The notes beneath the pieces are model-generated. The model did not search any database, was not told the DNA's origin, and saw only the letters and a program-made list of their open reading frames with translations. A DNA stretch of 64,000 bases from Gentiana macrophylla (taxonomy: Eukaryota > Streptophyta > Magnoliopsida > Gentianales > Gentianaceae): contig CM047806.1 in assembly GCA_026214975.1 (NCBI GenBank), positions 85,049,599-85,113,598 on the forward strand, written 5' to 3'. The position numbers and the translations under genes are program-made. Positions 1 to 11,099 of the stretch are shown piece by piece. Within the stretch, counting starts at the first letter, position 1. Each line of letters opens with the position of its first letter.

Positions 1-765
1 GGCACATTTATGATTCGCAACATGGATTCATTTCTCATACGTAACGGACAATATTCGGGTTTTGGGAAATGTTCCACACGGAACCATCCGTGCCATATGA
101 GGTGATGAATATGTCCCGGTGCATACCCATCATTTCGGGCATTATGTCCTTGAATTACAAACATAGATAATTGCTCGTGATGATGCTAATAGACTTAGCA
201 GAGGGGTGTGTATTTTAATGCAACATATGTGGTAGATATGTAGATCAATATGTGTTACCGATCTTCTACCCTCATCGAGTACAAAATGTACTTACCCTTT
301 TCCTTATTGTACCCCACCCTAAAAGAATGGGTGTAGATGAGATTGGCTATGATTTATAGTCAAGATGCACGCTTGAGCTTGGAGTTCGATATGAAATTTA
401 TTTTAATTTTCATTGTTTCAATAATACCTTGGAATTGTAAACGCTTAACGCTTGAGATGCCACTAGTATTTTAGCTTCCCGCTTTATCTTTTTTATTTGG
501 TATTGTAATAGTTTAAACAACATTTAATTTCTTTTTTATTTTGAGGATGTTCTTAGACTTGATTTGGAACTTTGATCGCTCGCTTTTGTTTGTCGCTTGA
601 CATTCCCGAGTTGTTCTTTTAAGTCTTCCGCTTTGCAATTGATATTAATGTATGATGATATATGGCTTATATATATATATACTTCTTTGATTTATTAAAG
701 AAAAATATATACGTGCCGGGCTTTCTTCCCGGATAAGGACTCGGTGTCCGGAACGGGGCGTCACA
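1..765 (+). repeat. 5' LTR, 3' part only (gypsy element 1)
   Basis: Near-identical to the last ~767 bases of the repeat ending at 6290. It ends in GGGGCGTCACA directly before the primer site. The rest of the LTR lies left of the window. The copies differ by scattered substitutions and small indels, so this is not a very recent insertion. Confidence 0.9.
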
Positions 766-766
766 G

Positions 767-779
767 TTGGTATCAAAGC
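767..779 (+). promoter_or_regulatory. Primer binding site, initiator Met-tRNA type
   Basis: TTGGTATCAAAGC directly follows the LTR end. The plant copia/gypsy consensus is TGGTATCAGAGC, so one base differs. It marks the start of the internal region and the + orientation. Confidence 0.85.
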
Positions 780-875
780 AAGTTTCCTTTCTTAAGTCTA
801 AGTTTGTAATTAACCTTTAATGTATAGTTTTCTTTAGCAGCTTAGCTAATCCTATCTTGCATCTTATTATAGAAG

Positions 876-2525
876 ATGGTTAGATACGGCACTAGAGCTC
901 ATCCTAGTGTCCTGTGGCCGCCTCATGCACCTCGTGATGGAGATACGCCGAGTGAGTCTAGTTGGACTCAGGGAGTTGCGGTTTCTCAAGGGTTGCAGCC
1001 TCAGAATCACGGTGTGGAAAAGGGTCAAGAACATAGGTTGGTTCAGAATTAGACTAAGGGGTTAGGATCAGAATCAGGAAGTTGTTTTCATTCAGGAGCA
1101 GGTTGTACAGACTTCTGGAGTGCCAACTTCACATATTAATGTTTTTGTGCCCCAATTTGGAGGTTGTACTGTTGTTCCTAATACAACCTATACCACCCAT
1201 TTGACCATTAACAACACAGCCCCGTACATCCCTTATTACAGAGCCACCACCAATAACCAAGTTCACCCCACTGCATATCCATCTACCACTTTCCACCCCC
1301 AAATTCCAATGACCTACTCATCGCAGCCAACCCTACATCCTCAAGATGACTATGCTTTCTTCCCACTACGATATGCCCTAGTATTCACCTTACCCCACCC
1401 AGAAATTTATACTCAGATAGCACTCTACCTCACCGCCACCTATTAACACCACCGCCAAACCATCGCAAACTATCAGCCCTACTACTCACTCACCTCCTCC
1501 ACCACCACCTAACCAAAGATATCATCCTTACAAACCACCGCTTAAAACACATATACCACATCCTCCACCATCAACTACCGCTACTCCTATCGCTACCTCA
1601 CCGCACCTAGATCCTTGCATTATGCACCGCATTCTTAATAGGAGGAACAGGAGGAGGCATAGAGGTTTTTAAATGTTCAAAAATCAGAGTTAAGCGCTTT
1701 GATGGTAAGATAGCTACTATCGAGGCGGATAGTTGGTTGAGGACGGTTGAAAGATGCTTCGCTGCATGAGGTTACCAAGTGAATGTGGGCCAACTTGGCT
1801 GATTCCTCGTTGATTGGAGTAGCCCAAGAATGGGCGTAGATATGATAGAGGATACGAGAGGAAAGATTGGGAAGAATTTAAGGAGCCTTCATCGATCGCT
1901 TTTTCCTCACCGCATTGAGAAATGCTAAGGCCTGGGAGTTTCTTTCTTACGTCAGAGAGCTATGTCGCATAGAGTACCAAAGGAAGTTACATGAGTTGGG
2001 AAAGTATTCCCCAACACTATTGCGACATAGGAAGCTAAGATTGATAAGTTCATGGAAGAGCAGAACAAGACTATAATGGATAAGTTGATTGGCAACAGGC
2101 CAGATACTATGAAGAAGTTGATGGACACATGTTTGAGCATTAAGATTCATAATGCGAAACCGAGCATCACGGTAGGTCATAAGAGGCCTTTGAGGCAAGT
2201 CGAATCAGAGGCCAACACAAACAGCATAATCCATGGTGAGGGCACCAACTAGACCGTCATTTCCACCAAAGAAGAAATGACACACGCCCCTTGCCCTAAG
2301 TGTGGCAAATCTCATGTCGAGAGTGCCGTGGTTGGCACAGTGAGCGTGCTTTCACCGTGGGTGATATAGGTCACATTGTTAGAGATTGCCCAATGAGGAG
2401 GAACACTCAGACTCCAGCATCTACAGCTTTTAGACCACCCTCAGGGAATGTTAGGCCATCAGGACCTACTAGTGTTTTTGCACTAGATGCAGAAGCATAC
2501 GAGTCATATGAGGCAGTCGTCATAG
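876..2525 (+). pseudogene. Gag pseudogene (Ty3/gypsy)
   Basis: Capsid/nucleocapsid polyprotein of the element. An ATG at 876 opens a short frame that soon stops. A Pro/Thr-rich stretch follows (1120-1446), then recognisable capsid fragments in changing frames: a region with FDGK and ADSWLRTVERCF motifs near 1690-1760, and a block ending in NRPDT and KRPLRQVESEANT (2052-2252). A zinc-knuckle region lies at 2293-2400. Its last part reads GDIGHIVRDCP, but the preceding cysteines are out of frame or substituted. At least four frameshifts or stops. The frame carrying the zinc knuckle continues to 2525, where an intron-like block begins. Confidence 0.75.
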
Positions 2526-2616
2526 GTACTTTTAAAAGTTTTTGGTTCCTTTCAGTATGTGTTCTTGATTGTGCATTTTCGTTGCTTAAATACATGTTGT
2601 TTTCCTTGCCTACTAG
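2526..2616 (+). other. Intron-like 91-nt GT-AG block between gag and protease
   Basis: Begins GT and ends AG, preceded by a pyrimidine-rich tract (TTTCCTTGCCTACTAG). The gag frame before it and the protease frame after it differ, and 91 is not a multiple of 3. Leaving it out puts the two in one frame at the place where this family normally reads on from gag into protease. No transcript evidence is available; an insertion that looks like an intron is the alternative. Confidence 0.55.
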
Positions 2617-3668
2617 GTTCTATTCAAGTAAGAGGTTTACTTGTGTCTGCTTTGTTTGACACTGGCGCTTCAAACACGTTTGTGTCAACTAAGGTAGCCG
2701 AGCAACTTAGGATGCCTTTTGGAAATTTAAGGAAGACCTTAAAGATTAATACCCTATTATGAGAGTCTTCTAAGGTTGATCAGATGGTTCTTCAATGCAA
2801 GATACAAGTTGGTAAGTACAAATGTGAACAAGATCGATTGTGTTGATTTCTCAAGCTTTGACGTCATTCTAGAATGGATTGGTTGTCAAAGAATCATTTA
2901 CATCCTGGATTGCAAGGGTAAGAAGGTGATATTCAAAGAACTGTGCAAATCTTCCATCACTTTTCGTGGTAATGCCAAGAATTCAAGTGTTAGGAATTAT
3001 CCGATAATTTCGCACTTAAGGCGCCAAGACAATTCAAGAAGGATGTGATGCTTTGTTGTTTTTCACGGTTGATACATCAAAGAATGGGCCAGAGTTAAAA
3101 GATATCCCTATAGTGAATGTGTTTCACGACGTGGGTCCGTATGGTTACCAGAGACACGCCAGATGATAGAGCTTTCGAGTTCAAAGATAGAATAGATTCC
3201 AGAGCAGGACAAGTTTCTAAAGCTCCTTATAGGATGGCACCAATTGAGTTAAAGGAGTTGAAAGAGCAGTTTCATGGATATGTTGAAGTAGAAGATCATC
3301 CAAATTGAGTACTTCACCGTGGGAGCTCCAGTTGTTGTTTGTGAAGAAGAAAGAGGAGCATGAGGATGTGTATAGAGTATGAGATAGTTGGACAATCTCA
3401 CTATTAAGAATAAGTATCCACTCCCAAGAATAGACGAATTGTTTAATCAATTACAAGGGAAGAAGGTATTCTCTAAGATTGATTTAAGGTCGGGTTATCA
3501 CTAGCTGAAGGTTAAGGAATCGATATTCCTAAGACAAATGCTCAAAGACTAGATAAGGGCATTACGAGTTCAGAGTTATGCCATTTGGTCTCACAAATTC
3601 ATCTTCGGCATTTATGATTTTATGCAAAGAGTTTTTATGCCATATCTGGATCAGTTTGTTATAGTGTT
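2617..3668 (+). pseudogene. Pol pseudogene: aspartic protease and N-terminal reverse transcriptase (Ty3/gypsy)
   Basis: Protease is seen at 2617-2757 with the catalytic motif LFDTGASNTFVS. After a stop near 2759, the family linker is seen in broken frames (DFSSFDVILEW, LDCKGKKVIFKE). RT starts near 3150 with SKAPYRMAP and ELKELKEQ, continues through a segment coding the PLPRIDELF and SKIDLRSGY motifs (about 3420-3500), and ends after DQFVIVF at about 3668, before the catalytic YxDD box. In-frame stops occur in the fingers domain. Everything downstream (RT palm end, RNase H, integrase) is missing, so the product could not work. Confidence 0.8.
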
Positions 3669-3849
3669 CATTCCATTCATCGCTTTAATTCCATTCCACA
3701 TTAGAACGAGGGCTCATACGCTCTTGTGTTTTCCTCCAAAGACTACTTAAACAATTATGAAGATCACATATGAATCTGCACCTTCATCTCAACAATAAAA
3801 GAAAATCGATAGATGGAAAAGTATCGATAGCCCAAAATATTCTTTCCTC

Positions 3850-4040
3850 GAACTACTTAATAATGATGGATTGGTTATTGAGGAAATAATCCATAAACAT
3901 CTTATAAAACGCATCGTGGTAGACACAAGAAGCACGGTCAATGTCTTGCACTTCAATTTTCTCTAGTCTATCCAACTTACAGAAGGATGTCTTACACGAG
4001 GATCACTTCCCCCGGTAAGGTTTGTGAGATCGACCATGTA
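3850..4040 (+). pseudogene. Protease-like fragment from a second, different gypsy lineage
   Basis: One frame reads NDGLVIEEIIHKHLIKRIVV followed by DTRSTVNVL and FNFL. This follows the layout of Tat/Athila-type gag-pro junctions (a D-x-LVI stretch, a basic segment, then the D-(T/G)-(G)-S-S-x-x-D/N-I/V-L active site). The glycine of the active site reads as arginine here, and a stop follows. It lies between the RT break at 3668 and the 3' LTR, so it is foreign to the surrounding element. Similarity is judged by motif layout only. Confidence 0.45.
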
Positions 4041-4217
4041 GAATAATGAGCCCAAGTTGCACTTGTAATACCCCGAAAATTTAAGAAGGGTAAACGAGTA
4101 AAATGGGAATTTTTATTATTTTTCTTATTTTATTCCTAACCTAAAATGTTAATTAAAAAGAGGAGGATTTAATTAAAAGGAATTAAGTATTATAATTAAA
4201 GGAATTAATTAATTGGG

Positions 4218-4225
4218 TATAAAAG
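4218..4225 (+). promoter_or_regulatory. Candidate TATA box of gypsy element 1 LTR
   Basis: TATAAAAG in the + orientation about 155 bases into the LTR, in AT-rich sequence. Placement early in the LTR is plausible for the U3 promoter, but the match is short. Confidence 0.4.
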
Positions 4226-4967
4226 GAAATTAATACCCTAATCCCCAACAGTTCTTTCGCGGTAATTTTCTGGAAATTTGGGGAGAGGCGGCGGCAATTG
4301 TTCATTGTTCTGAGAAGAAAAAGGAAAAAATAGTTCGGGCGCTATTTTTCAAATTCGGGGCTTAAAGGTTGATTTTCTGTGCAGACCGCAGTAGAGAGAA
4401 ATAATCGTCTCGTTTTAAGAGTTCTTTTGACATCAACAATTCCGTATTTCGTAAGTATCCATCTTTTAGGTTCTTTTAGAATCTTATTCGTTTTTGGGCA
4501 ATTCTTGTGTTTAGGATGATATATAGGTTGTGTTGTTAATCGTAGTCGTCGTTTTGGTTTGTATAGATTGAGTAGAAGTCGAGGATTCGCAGCTGTTCTT
4601 GTTGTGTTTTGATTTGGATCTTTTCCTCAATAGCAAGGTAAGAGGTGTTCTTAAACGGATGTTTATTTTATGTTGGTGTTCAACCGTGTTAAATTGTGGT
4701 AGCGTTGTTCATTATTGTTGTTGCTATTTGGCGTGATACCACATTTGTTTATATAACATATTCTCAGCGTTGGTCATCGGACCATCAGTGCCGTAATATA
4801 TATATAATATTGTATATGTTTGTTGTGTTAATAAAAAGGGTGCAGATTTGACCGTCTTCTATTTATGATCCTAATTTTTGTTTTCGTACTGCTGGTCCAT
4901 TGCGTTGGTCCCCTAGAAAAAAAAAGGAAAGGATCACTTTGTTCTTTAGTTTTTCTTTCCAGGTAGT

Positions 4968-5012
4968 ATAATAATAATAATAATAATAATAATAGCAATA
5001 GCAATAGCAATA
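4968..5012. repeat. Microsatellite (ATA)n followed by (GCAATA)n
   Basis: About eight AAT/ATA units run into three or four AATAGC units inside the 3' LTR. The hydrophobic Leu/Tyr-rich open frames on the opposite strand are by-products of this repeat. Confidence 0.85.
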
Positions 5013-6290
5013 AACTTTTTCAACAGATTTTAAAAGTTTGGAAAAGGAAAAAACAAAAGGGGAAGAACAGAATAAAAAAAAAGGGGCAGCTTTGTTTCTT
5101 TTGTTTTCGTTCCAGACAACAGTAGTAATAATAATAATCACAGTAATGATAAAATACAATAGTGGTATTTATGTGTCTAAATATTATTCCAGGTGTTATG
5201 GTTGGTATGTATGTCTTTTGAGACATTAATTGGAATGTGGCAAAGTCTAACTTCCGACTTCACGTGCCTTTAACATCAATCGCCATTAACCGAGACCTCT
5301 ACGGGAGAAGGTGGTAGCCTGTATATGCGGTTGTTTAGACTTATGGGTCATTGGTTTAGTAGTCATTGATGCCTTTTACAACGCGTGCTAGGTAGTTAAT
5401 CTAGATTGTCTCAGACTAGATGTCCTTAGAAGCCTTTTAAGTGGAATGAACTTAGGTGGTTAGATTAACTACGTAATAAACATATGTGATTAGTCTAAAA
5501 GCTAAAACATTGTAATTCATCGTGAGGCACATTTATGATTCACAACATGGAATCATTTCTCATACGAATGGACAATATTCGGTTTTGGGAAATGTTCCAC
5601 ACGGAACCATCCGCGCTATATGAGGGCTGAATATGTCCCGTGCATACCCATCATTTCGGCATTGTGTCCTTGAATTACAATGTAACATAGATAATTGCTC
5701 GTGATGGTGCTAATAGACTTAGTAGAGGGGAGTGTATTTTAATGCAACATATGTGGTAGATGTGTACATCAATATATGTTACCGATCTTCTACCCCTTAC
5801 TGAGTACAAAATGTACTTACCCCCTTTCCTTATTGTACCCCACCCCGAGAAGATTGGCAGGTAGATAAGTTTGGCTATGACGATAGTCAAGATGCAGATT
5901 TTGAGCTTGGAGTTCGAGATGAAGTTTATTTTACTCTTCATTGTTTCAATAATACCTTGTAATTGTAAACGTTTAACGTTTGAGATACCACTAGTCTTTT
6001 AGCTTCCCGTTTTATCTTTTTTATTTGGGATTGTAATAGTTTAAACAACATTTAATTCCGTTGTTTCTTTTTAGGATGTTCTTAGACTTGATTTGGAACT
6101 TTTATCGATCTGTTTTGTTTGTCGTTTGACATTCCCGAGTTGTTCTTTTAAGTCTTCTACTTTGCAATTGATATTAATGTATGATGTAGGCTTACGTATA
6201 TATACTTCATTGATTTATTAAAGAAAAAAATATATGTGTGCCGGACATTCTTTCCGGATAAGGACTCGGTGTCCGGAACGGGGCGTCACA

Positions 6291-6990
6291 ACACTTGAGT
6301 TTGATTAATTTAAAAAATGCCCTTATGTGATTTTGAAATGTTATATCTGTCACTAATGTGTCATGAAGCTTCATACTTACATCATATGACAATAGGTTTG
6401 TGTTTTATTGTTTTTGCAGGATTAAATAATCAACTTAAGTCATTACTTAATTATTTAATTAATTATAAAATCTAGTTTATAATTGATGTGTAATTAATTA
6501 TGACTTAAATTAATTAATTTTTATTTAAAAGTCATTGGACCGATCTTGTCTCAAGACCAATGCTCAAGCCTGGTCCAAATTGCCTTTGATCCGGCCTCTT
6601 TACCCATACCCGACCTGCACTCCGCTTTTTCCCATCATTACACCCTAAAAAACCTCCACCTCGCTTTCCTAACCCTAAATCGGTTCCATCTCACCCCCCT
6701 AGACTCCTACACCCCCATTCATATTCTCCTTGATTCCTTGATTTTATCGCTTTGATTCTCTCAGATCCTTTCACACCTCGTATGGAAATGATCTGTTGAA
6801 TCATCTTTCCTTATCTCGAGCAACATGAATTCCCAATTCATGAAGGCTCATGGCCGGTTCCATGACGATTCAGTAATTTCCGGTGATTTGATTCTCATAC
6901 CGTATTAATACTGATTTGAATTGCTTCTCTTCCTTGATTCTTTCATTCTGTGTCTGATTTCATGATTCACGTGACTCGTTAGCCCTTCTT
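6291..6990. other. Unassigned AT-rich spacer
   Basis: Lies between the gypsy LTR end and the truncated Sirevirus LTR. The first 250 bases are very AT-rich, with TAATTAATTA runs. A 69-codon open frame at 6546-6755 has no recognisable motif and no upstream context supporting a gene. It may be a decayed repeat. I see nothing else in it. Confidence 0.5.
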
Positions 6991-8242
6991 CACAAGTTTA
7001 AAACTTTTTCTTGTAATAAGTTAAAGGCAGAAAATAAATGCGTAAAGTAAATACCACAAAAATTTATAGAGGTTCGGGAGGGTGTACTCCCCTAATCCTC
7101 TCTTTTAATGTGATGATTGGAGGAATTCACTATTGTTTGATACACCAATACAATAGAGAAACAATCCTTCACAACAAATGTTTCTTTGTCTTGAGTGACC
7201 ACTGCATGGAAATACACAATTGCTTCAGTAGCTCTACTATACACACAGTTCCTTCGGATGAATTCATCCACAGCTATCACACACTTCGCAATTTCTTGAC
7301 ATAAAGATCTGGTTCAATTGCTTAAACCCTTGGAAGAAACAAATGCTCCTTCACTGATTAGGAAACTCTAGATAAGATAAGGAGGTGTGAATCAATGATT
7401 CATAAAGGCCAAGTTCAAACTTGGTAATGTCGTTAAAGTCATTAGGATTTCTGAAACTTGGTTTCCGGATATAGCCATGTAGAGATTAAGAATAAGGCTT
7501 TTGACAAATGCTTTTAGCCCTTAGAAAAATTGTGTTCTTGTTGTTTGTTCTTTTGAGATAACCTCATATTTATAGCCATGATTCCTTGGGTTTTTGAAAT
7601 TTATGTTCATTGGCAATTTGATATTAAGGAATTATTTCCTTGATTTCTTTCTGATTTATTTCTCCATGATTTGTGAGATACTTTATCCTGACTTTATTTT
7701 TCAACGTTGTTGCATAATATTCGTCCTTAGTTATCTGTGCATTTAATTCCTTGATTGATTCTGATTCCATCACATGCGTAATTCAGGAAGCATTCTTCAG
7801 TCAGCTTACTTCTATTTACTCAGCTGACTTTCTCTTTGCTGATAATCACTTGGCTGATTCTTCTGAGCTGAGTTTACTTAGCCGATTTGATTTGTATTTA
7901 TATGATCCTTATTTTATGTGAGGCCAGAGTACACCACTTTATAGAAAACATCACTTACATGATTACTTAGGTTTACCCAAGGTCATCACATGCTTTATTT
8001 GTGGTAAACTAGTCTATAGGTCTTCTTCACTGAGTCTGGATCCTCAGCATTCTGACTCAGCTGATCTTCATGTCTTCACTTCACTAAGCTGGCCTACCAG
8101 ACTACAGTTATATTGCTAATTCTGACAAACCTATACAAGGTCAGACTTCTAGTAAGCCTATACATAATTTAGTTTATACTTATTTCTGGCTTTCTATAAC
8201 AACTATCCAAGCCATCATCAAAACTTATAAATGTTCCTAATA
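6991..8242 (-). repeat. 3' LTR of Sire-II, truncated
   Basis: Aligns along its length with 40290-40990 plus 45340-45871, the split 5' LTR. It lacks the outermost ~55 bases and a further ~80-base segment present in the other copy. The inner end reads TATTAGGAAC on the - strand instead of TGTTAGGAAC. A TATAAATA promoter box (- strand) lies at 7567-7574. Confidence 0.85.
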
Positions 8243-8262
8243 GTTTTCCCCTTTTTGATTAT
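8243..8262 (-). promoter_or_regulatory. Polypurine tract of Sire-II
   Basis: The - strand reads AATCAAAAAGGGGAAAAC directly before the LTR start, the usual plus-strand DNA primer position and composition for Sireviruses. It fixes the - orientation and shows this LTR is the 3' one. Confidence 0.75.
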
Positions 8263-8472
8263 GCCAAAACCCCCATAACCCTGAACATAGGTAAAAGAAA
8301 ATAAGTGTAATGAAACATGGAGACCATACTTCACTTTATTAAATTTCAAAAGATGTTCAAACAATATTACATCTATATTTCATTTCTAGTTAAAAGTTCA
8401 TTATAAAGTTTAAGTTTTTGTGTTGGCACTCCAGCTAACTCTTTGAAGATCAAGTCACGGAATTTCAACTTC
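8263..8472 (-). other. 3' untranslated internal sequence of Sire-II
   Basis: Noncoding sequence upstream of the polypurine tract. Similar in character to the corresponding stretch of the element at 56109-64000 (58000-57835), including a motif with ATCTTTTGAA near the end. No coding potential seen. Confidence 0.5.
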
Positions 8473-8640
8473 TAGAGATGGCAATGGGTACGGGTGGGTA
8501 TGGATTTGGCTATATCCATACCATACGAATCAAAAATTCCTTATCCATACCCTACCCATTACCCATGCGGGTAGACAATTTCAAATCCACACTCTTCCCA
8601 TACGGATATCCACGGATCGGTGGATATCCATGGATATCTA
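8473..8640. repeat. Possible hAT-type terminus or small repeat
   Basis: Begins TAGAGATGGCAATGGGTACGG, a start often seen in plant hAT-like nonautonomous elements, and is rich in GGGTA/TACCC and GGATATCC words. I could not find a matching inverted end or TSD, so the call is weak. Confidence 0.3.
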
Positions 8641-9230
8641 ATTTTACTCACAAGTAAGTATCACAGCTCTACATATACTATCAATTTCGCCGGAGCAAAG
8701 ACAAATGAGTGGCAAAAATGAAAGATCAACAAAAACTGGTTAAAGCTTAAGCAAACTAAAATACAATATTTTTTAAAAATATATATAAGCAATCATTAAA
8801 AATATAAAAATTATTAAAAAAATTCCCCTTCTCGCAATTCTCGATAAGGTTACGACAATAGGAATTAGAAAGAAAAGAGTAGACAACAATAATTTTGATA
8901 ATTGATATGTTTGTAAAATACTAAAGATTGGGACACGAGTTTTAAATCATAATTGCATTAATATTTATTTAGTTTCTTTCCAAAGCGATATGTTTTTTTC
9001 CTTGTAAAAAGTGACATTTCAATATAAATAATGAAATATAAAAATATAGCAAGAAATGATTAGAGAATGACACCAACATTCGATCAACTAATGGTGAGAA
9101 TGATGTTTTTCAAATTTTTTTCATAAAGCCGACAAAACTATTTTTTTTTTTCCCCCAACCCAAAAAAAGCCAACACGCTTTTCTCTCATCCATCTTTTTT
9201 AAATACTCATATCTCTCAATCTAACTCCAA
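8641..9230. other. Unassigned AT-rich spacer
   Basis: AT-rich sequence with homopolymer runs and no coding frame or repeat partner in the window that I could see. It separates the Sire-II 3' end from the pol-less Sirevirus and probably holds the unrecognised deletion junction between them. Confidence 0.4.
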
Positions 9231-9399
9231 ATTTGAAAATTCTTTCACCAATTTTTTTATTTTTCATGTTCTTTATATCGGAGATCACATTCAACATATT
9301 CCGACGTGATTTCGTAAAAAATCCTCCATTTAAATTAACTATTGCATCTTCTTCAACGGCTTGTTTTTCACTTTGCTCAGTTCCAATTCAACAATTGGA

Positions 9400-10765
9400 A
9401 CTTCTTTCATTGTGTGTTCAGTGATTCACCATCATGAACTTGTTCATCCAATAGAATAAACTTGGTTGATTCTCTTGTTGCTTCAATTTTCCTTTTCTTC
9501 GCTTTGATGAAATGGAAATTCTTTGGCGCTCTCTTGTTCCAAGTCGGGCATGATTCTCGAGGAGTAGCCCTAGACTTTGAAAGCAACATAAGCATGTTCA
9601 ATGTTGTTTCATCAATCACTCTTTCATCACTATCCGACTTTCATTATCGGGATCAACTCTCGAAAGTTACAGCCTTTCTTTTCTCAAGTCGCCAATCAAT
9701 CACGCTCTCCGTTGATAATTCGCTTTTCATTATTTCATTCCTTGTAAATGCATAGCTTCTTCTTGAGTTGGTAAAACCTCGCCATCAAATTGAATGGATT
9801 CGTGAGATGAATTTCGCTTGCACTTCTCGTGTCGATCTATCAAGAACTTTAGTTCTAGCTTCTCGAGTTGATGACATTTCTATTGATTTCTCGCCACGCC
9901 TTTTCCAGCTTCTTCCAATCGCTTTTCTTTTCTTCAAGTCTTCAATTTGTGCTAACACTTCATCTCCGCATGTGTGTTCTTTTGATTTCCCGCTTTTCTT
10001 TTCTTGAGTTCACCTCGCTTTTCAATTTTCCTTTCCTTGACTTTTCTTCCTTAATATCAATCTTTCCATCAAGAATGTGTGTTTCTTTCCTTTTAGCAAC
10101 TCCAAAGTGATCGAGTATCCTTTGGACTACTAATGCTAGAGTTTTCTTGTGATAAAATTTCACGCCGGTCTTTTTTGGGTACATCAATTGATTGTGCTAT
10201 CAATTGATCAAATAGATACCTTGCCCAATTGAAATCTTTCAAACTAGATTATGTAAAGCAAATCTAGTTTTGCTCTGTATAAATTGTCAAGTTTCCAAAG
10301 ATTCCCAATTATGCAATTTTCAAAGAATCAAAGAAAATTAAACTCGCTTGAGTAGGCTTGTGCTCCATGTCTCTGTAAGACAAGAGATTCACCATTAATT
10401 GCTATATCTTTCCATAACTTCTCTTCGTTTTTAGTCAACTTAATGGTCGTTGTTCCTCCGATTTGTCAAACTCAAGATTTCTCGCAATTAACTCTTCAAA
10501 GTGACTTTGATTTCTTATTACCGATAGTGGTGATGAAGGTTTGTGTGTCTTCTCCTTCCACAATTGTTCTTCCAAATTGATAGAAGTCTCCGATGCTTTC
10601 TAAACAAACACTTTTAGATCGATGTTGAAGACAAATTTTCCAACTTTAAATTTTCAATTTTTGTCGAATAGAATTAATCTGTAGTTTGATCAACATACTT
10701 TGCAATATATTGATCAAGAGAAACGATCATTCCAGGTTCAACACGAGTGAAGGTCATTTTTCCGA
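9400..10765 (-). pseudogene. ORF2-like (plant-transposon-protein / env-like) pseudogene
   Basis: The third reading frame of some Sireviruses, of unknown function. The - strand opens near 10760 with MTFTRVEPGMIVSLDQYIAK. Later fragments read NWARYLFDQLIAQSID (about 10225), resembling the conserved NxA-x-x-(I/M/L)FxxLxxQ block of the 'putative plant transposon protein' family, and YPKKTGVKFYHKKTLALVVQ (10187-10130), followed by Lys/Glu-rich sequence. Many frameshifts and stops. The family assignment is by motif memory and position after gag/pol; no membrane segment is evident. Confidence 0.5.
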
Positions 10766-11099
10766 TTTGATTGAAGATTTGAAAATTTGAAATTCAAAGA
10801 GTAGATTCTGCATCAAGCGTAAAGAATTTATATAAAAGAAAATTCTCGATATTTATAATTTTGAGTGGGGTAGTTAAGAATTGAGGGACTTAAAACGCCC
10901 CGTCATTATGAACGGTTTAGATTGAGAAGGACCACGCTCTTTTCTTGATAACCGTAGCTAGATAAAAGTGGATAAAGAAGGTACGCTGTGTTGACAAATT
11001 GATATTTTCGCTTTGTCTCTATGTTTAATTCAAAACTTAGTTGTGAAAACAACTCGCTTTTGTGAATTACATTTTTCGCTTCACTGGTTGTGTTTCTCC

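Larger units (their letters stand above)
1..6290 (+). mobile_element. Ty3/gypsy LTR retrotransposon, Tekay/Del-like, degenerate, 5' end outside window
   Basis: The first 765 bases match 5524-6290 closely, so they are the tail of the 5' LTR and the 3' end of the 3' LTR. Between them, in + orientation, lie an initiator-Met type primer site, a gag with a decayed zinc knuckle, an aspartic protease and the first part of reverse transcriptase. RNase H, integrase and any chromodomain are absent: RT similarity stops near 3668 and unrelated sequence leads to the 3' LTR. The clade call rests on the LTR start (TGTAATACCCCG type), long LTR, gag style and PR/RT motifs, and is an inference. Many stops and frameshifts make it a dead copy. 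Confidence 0.85.
4064..6290 (+). repeat. 3' LTR of gypsy element 1 (2.2 kb)
   Basis: Starts TGTAATACCCCG and ends GGGGCGTCACA, giving canonical TG...CA ends. The final ~767 bases repeat 1-765. No clear polypurine tract precedes it, consistent with the internal 3' region having been replaced. Contains a TATAAAAG box and a trinucleotide-type microsatellite. Confidence 0.85.

Noticed and set aside
4828..5229. Hydrophobic Leu/Tyr-rich open frames that could suggest a membrane peptide
   Set aside because: They translate the ATA/GCAATA microsatellite and poly-A/T runs in an LTR.
6546..6755. 69-codon open frame
   Set aside because: No motif, no context, no repeat partner; length is unremarkable for this composition.
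8473..8640. Complete hAT MITE
   Set aside because: Only one terminus-like sequence was seen; no inverted partner and no 8-bp TSD could be found.
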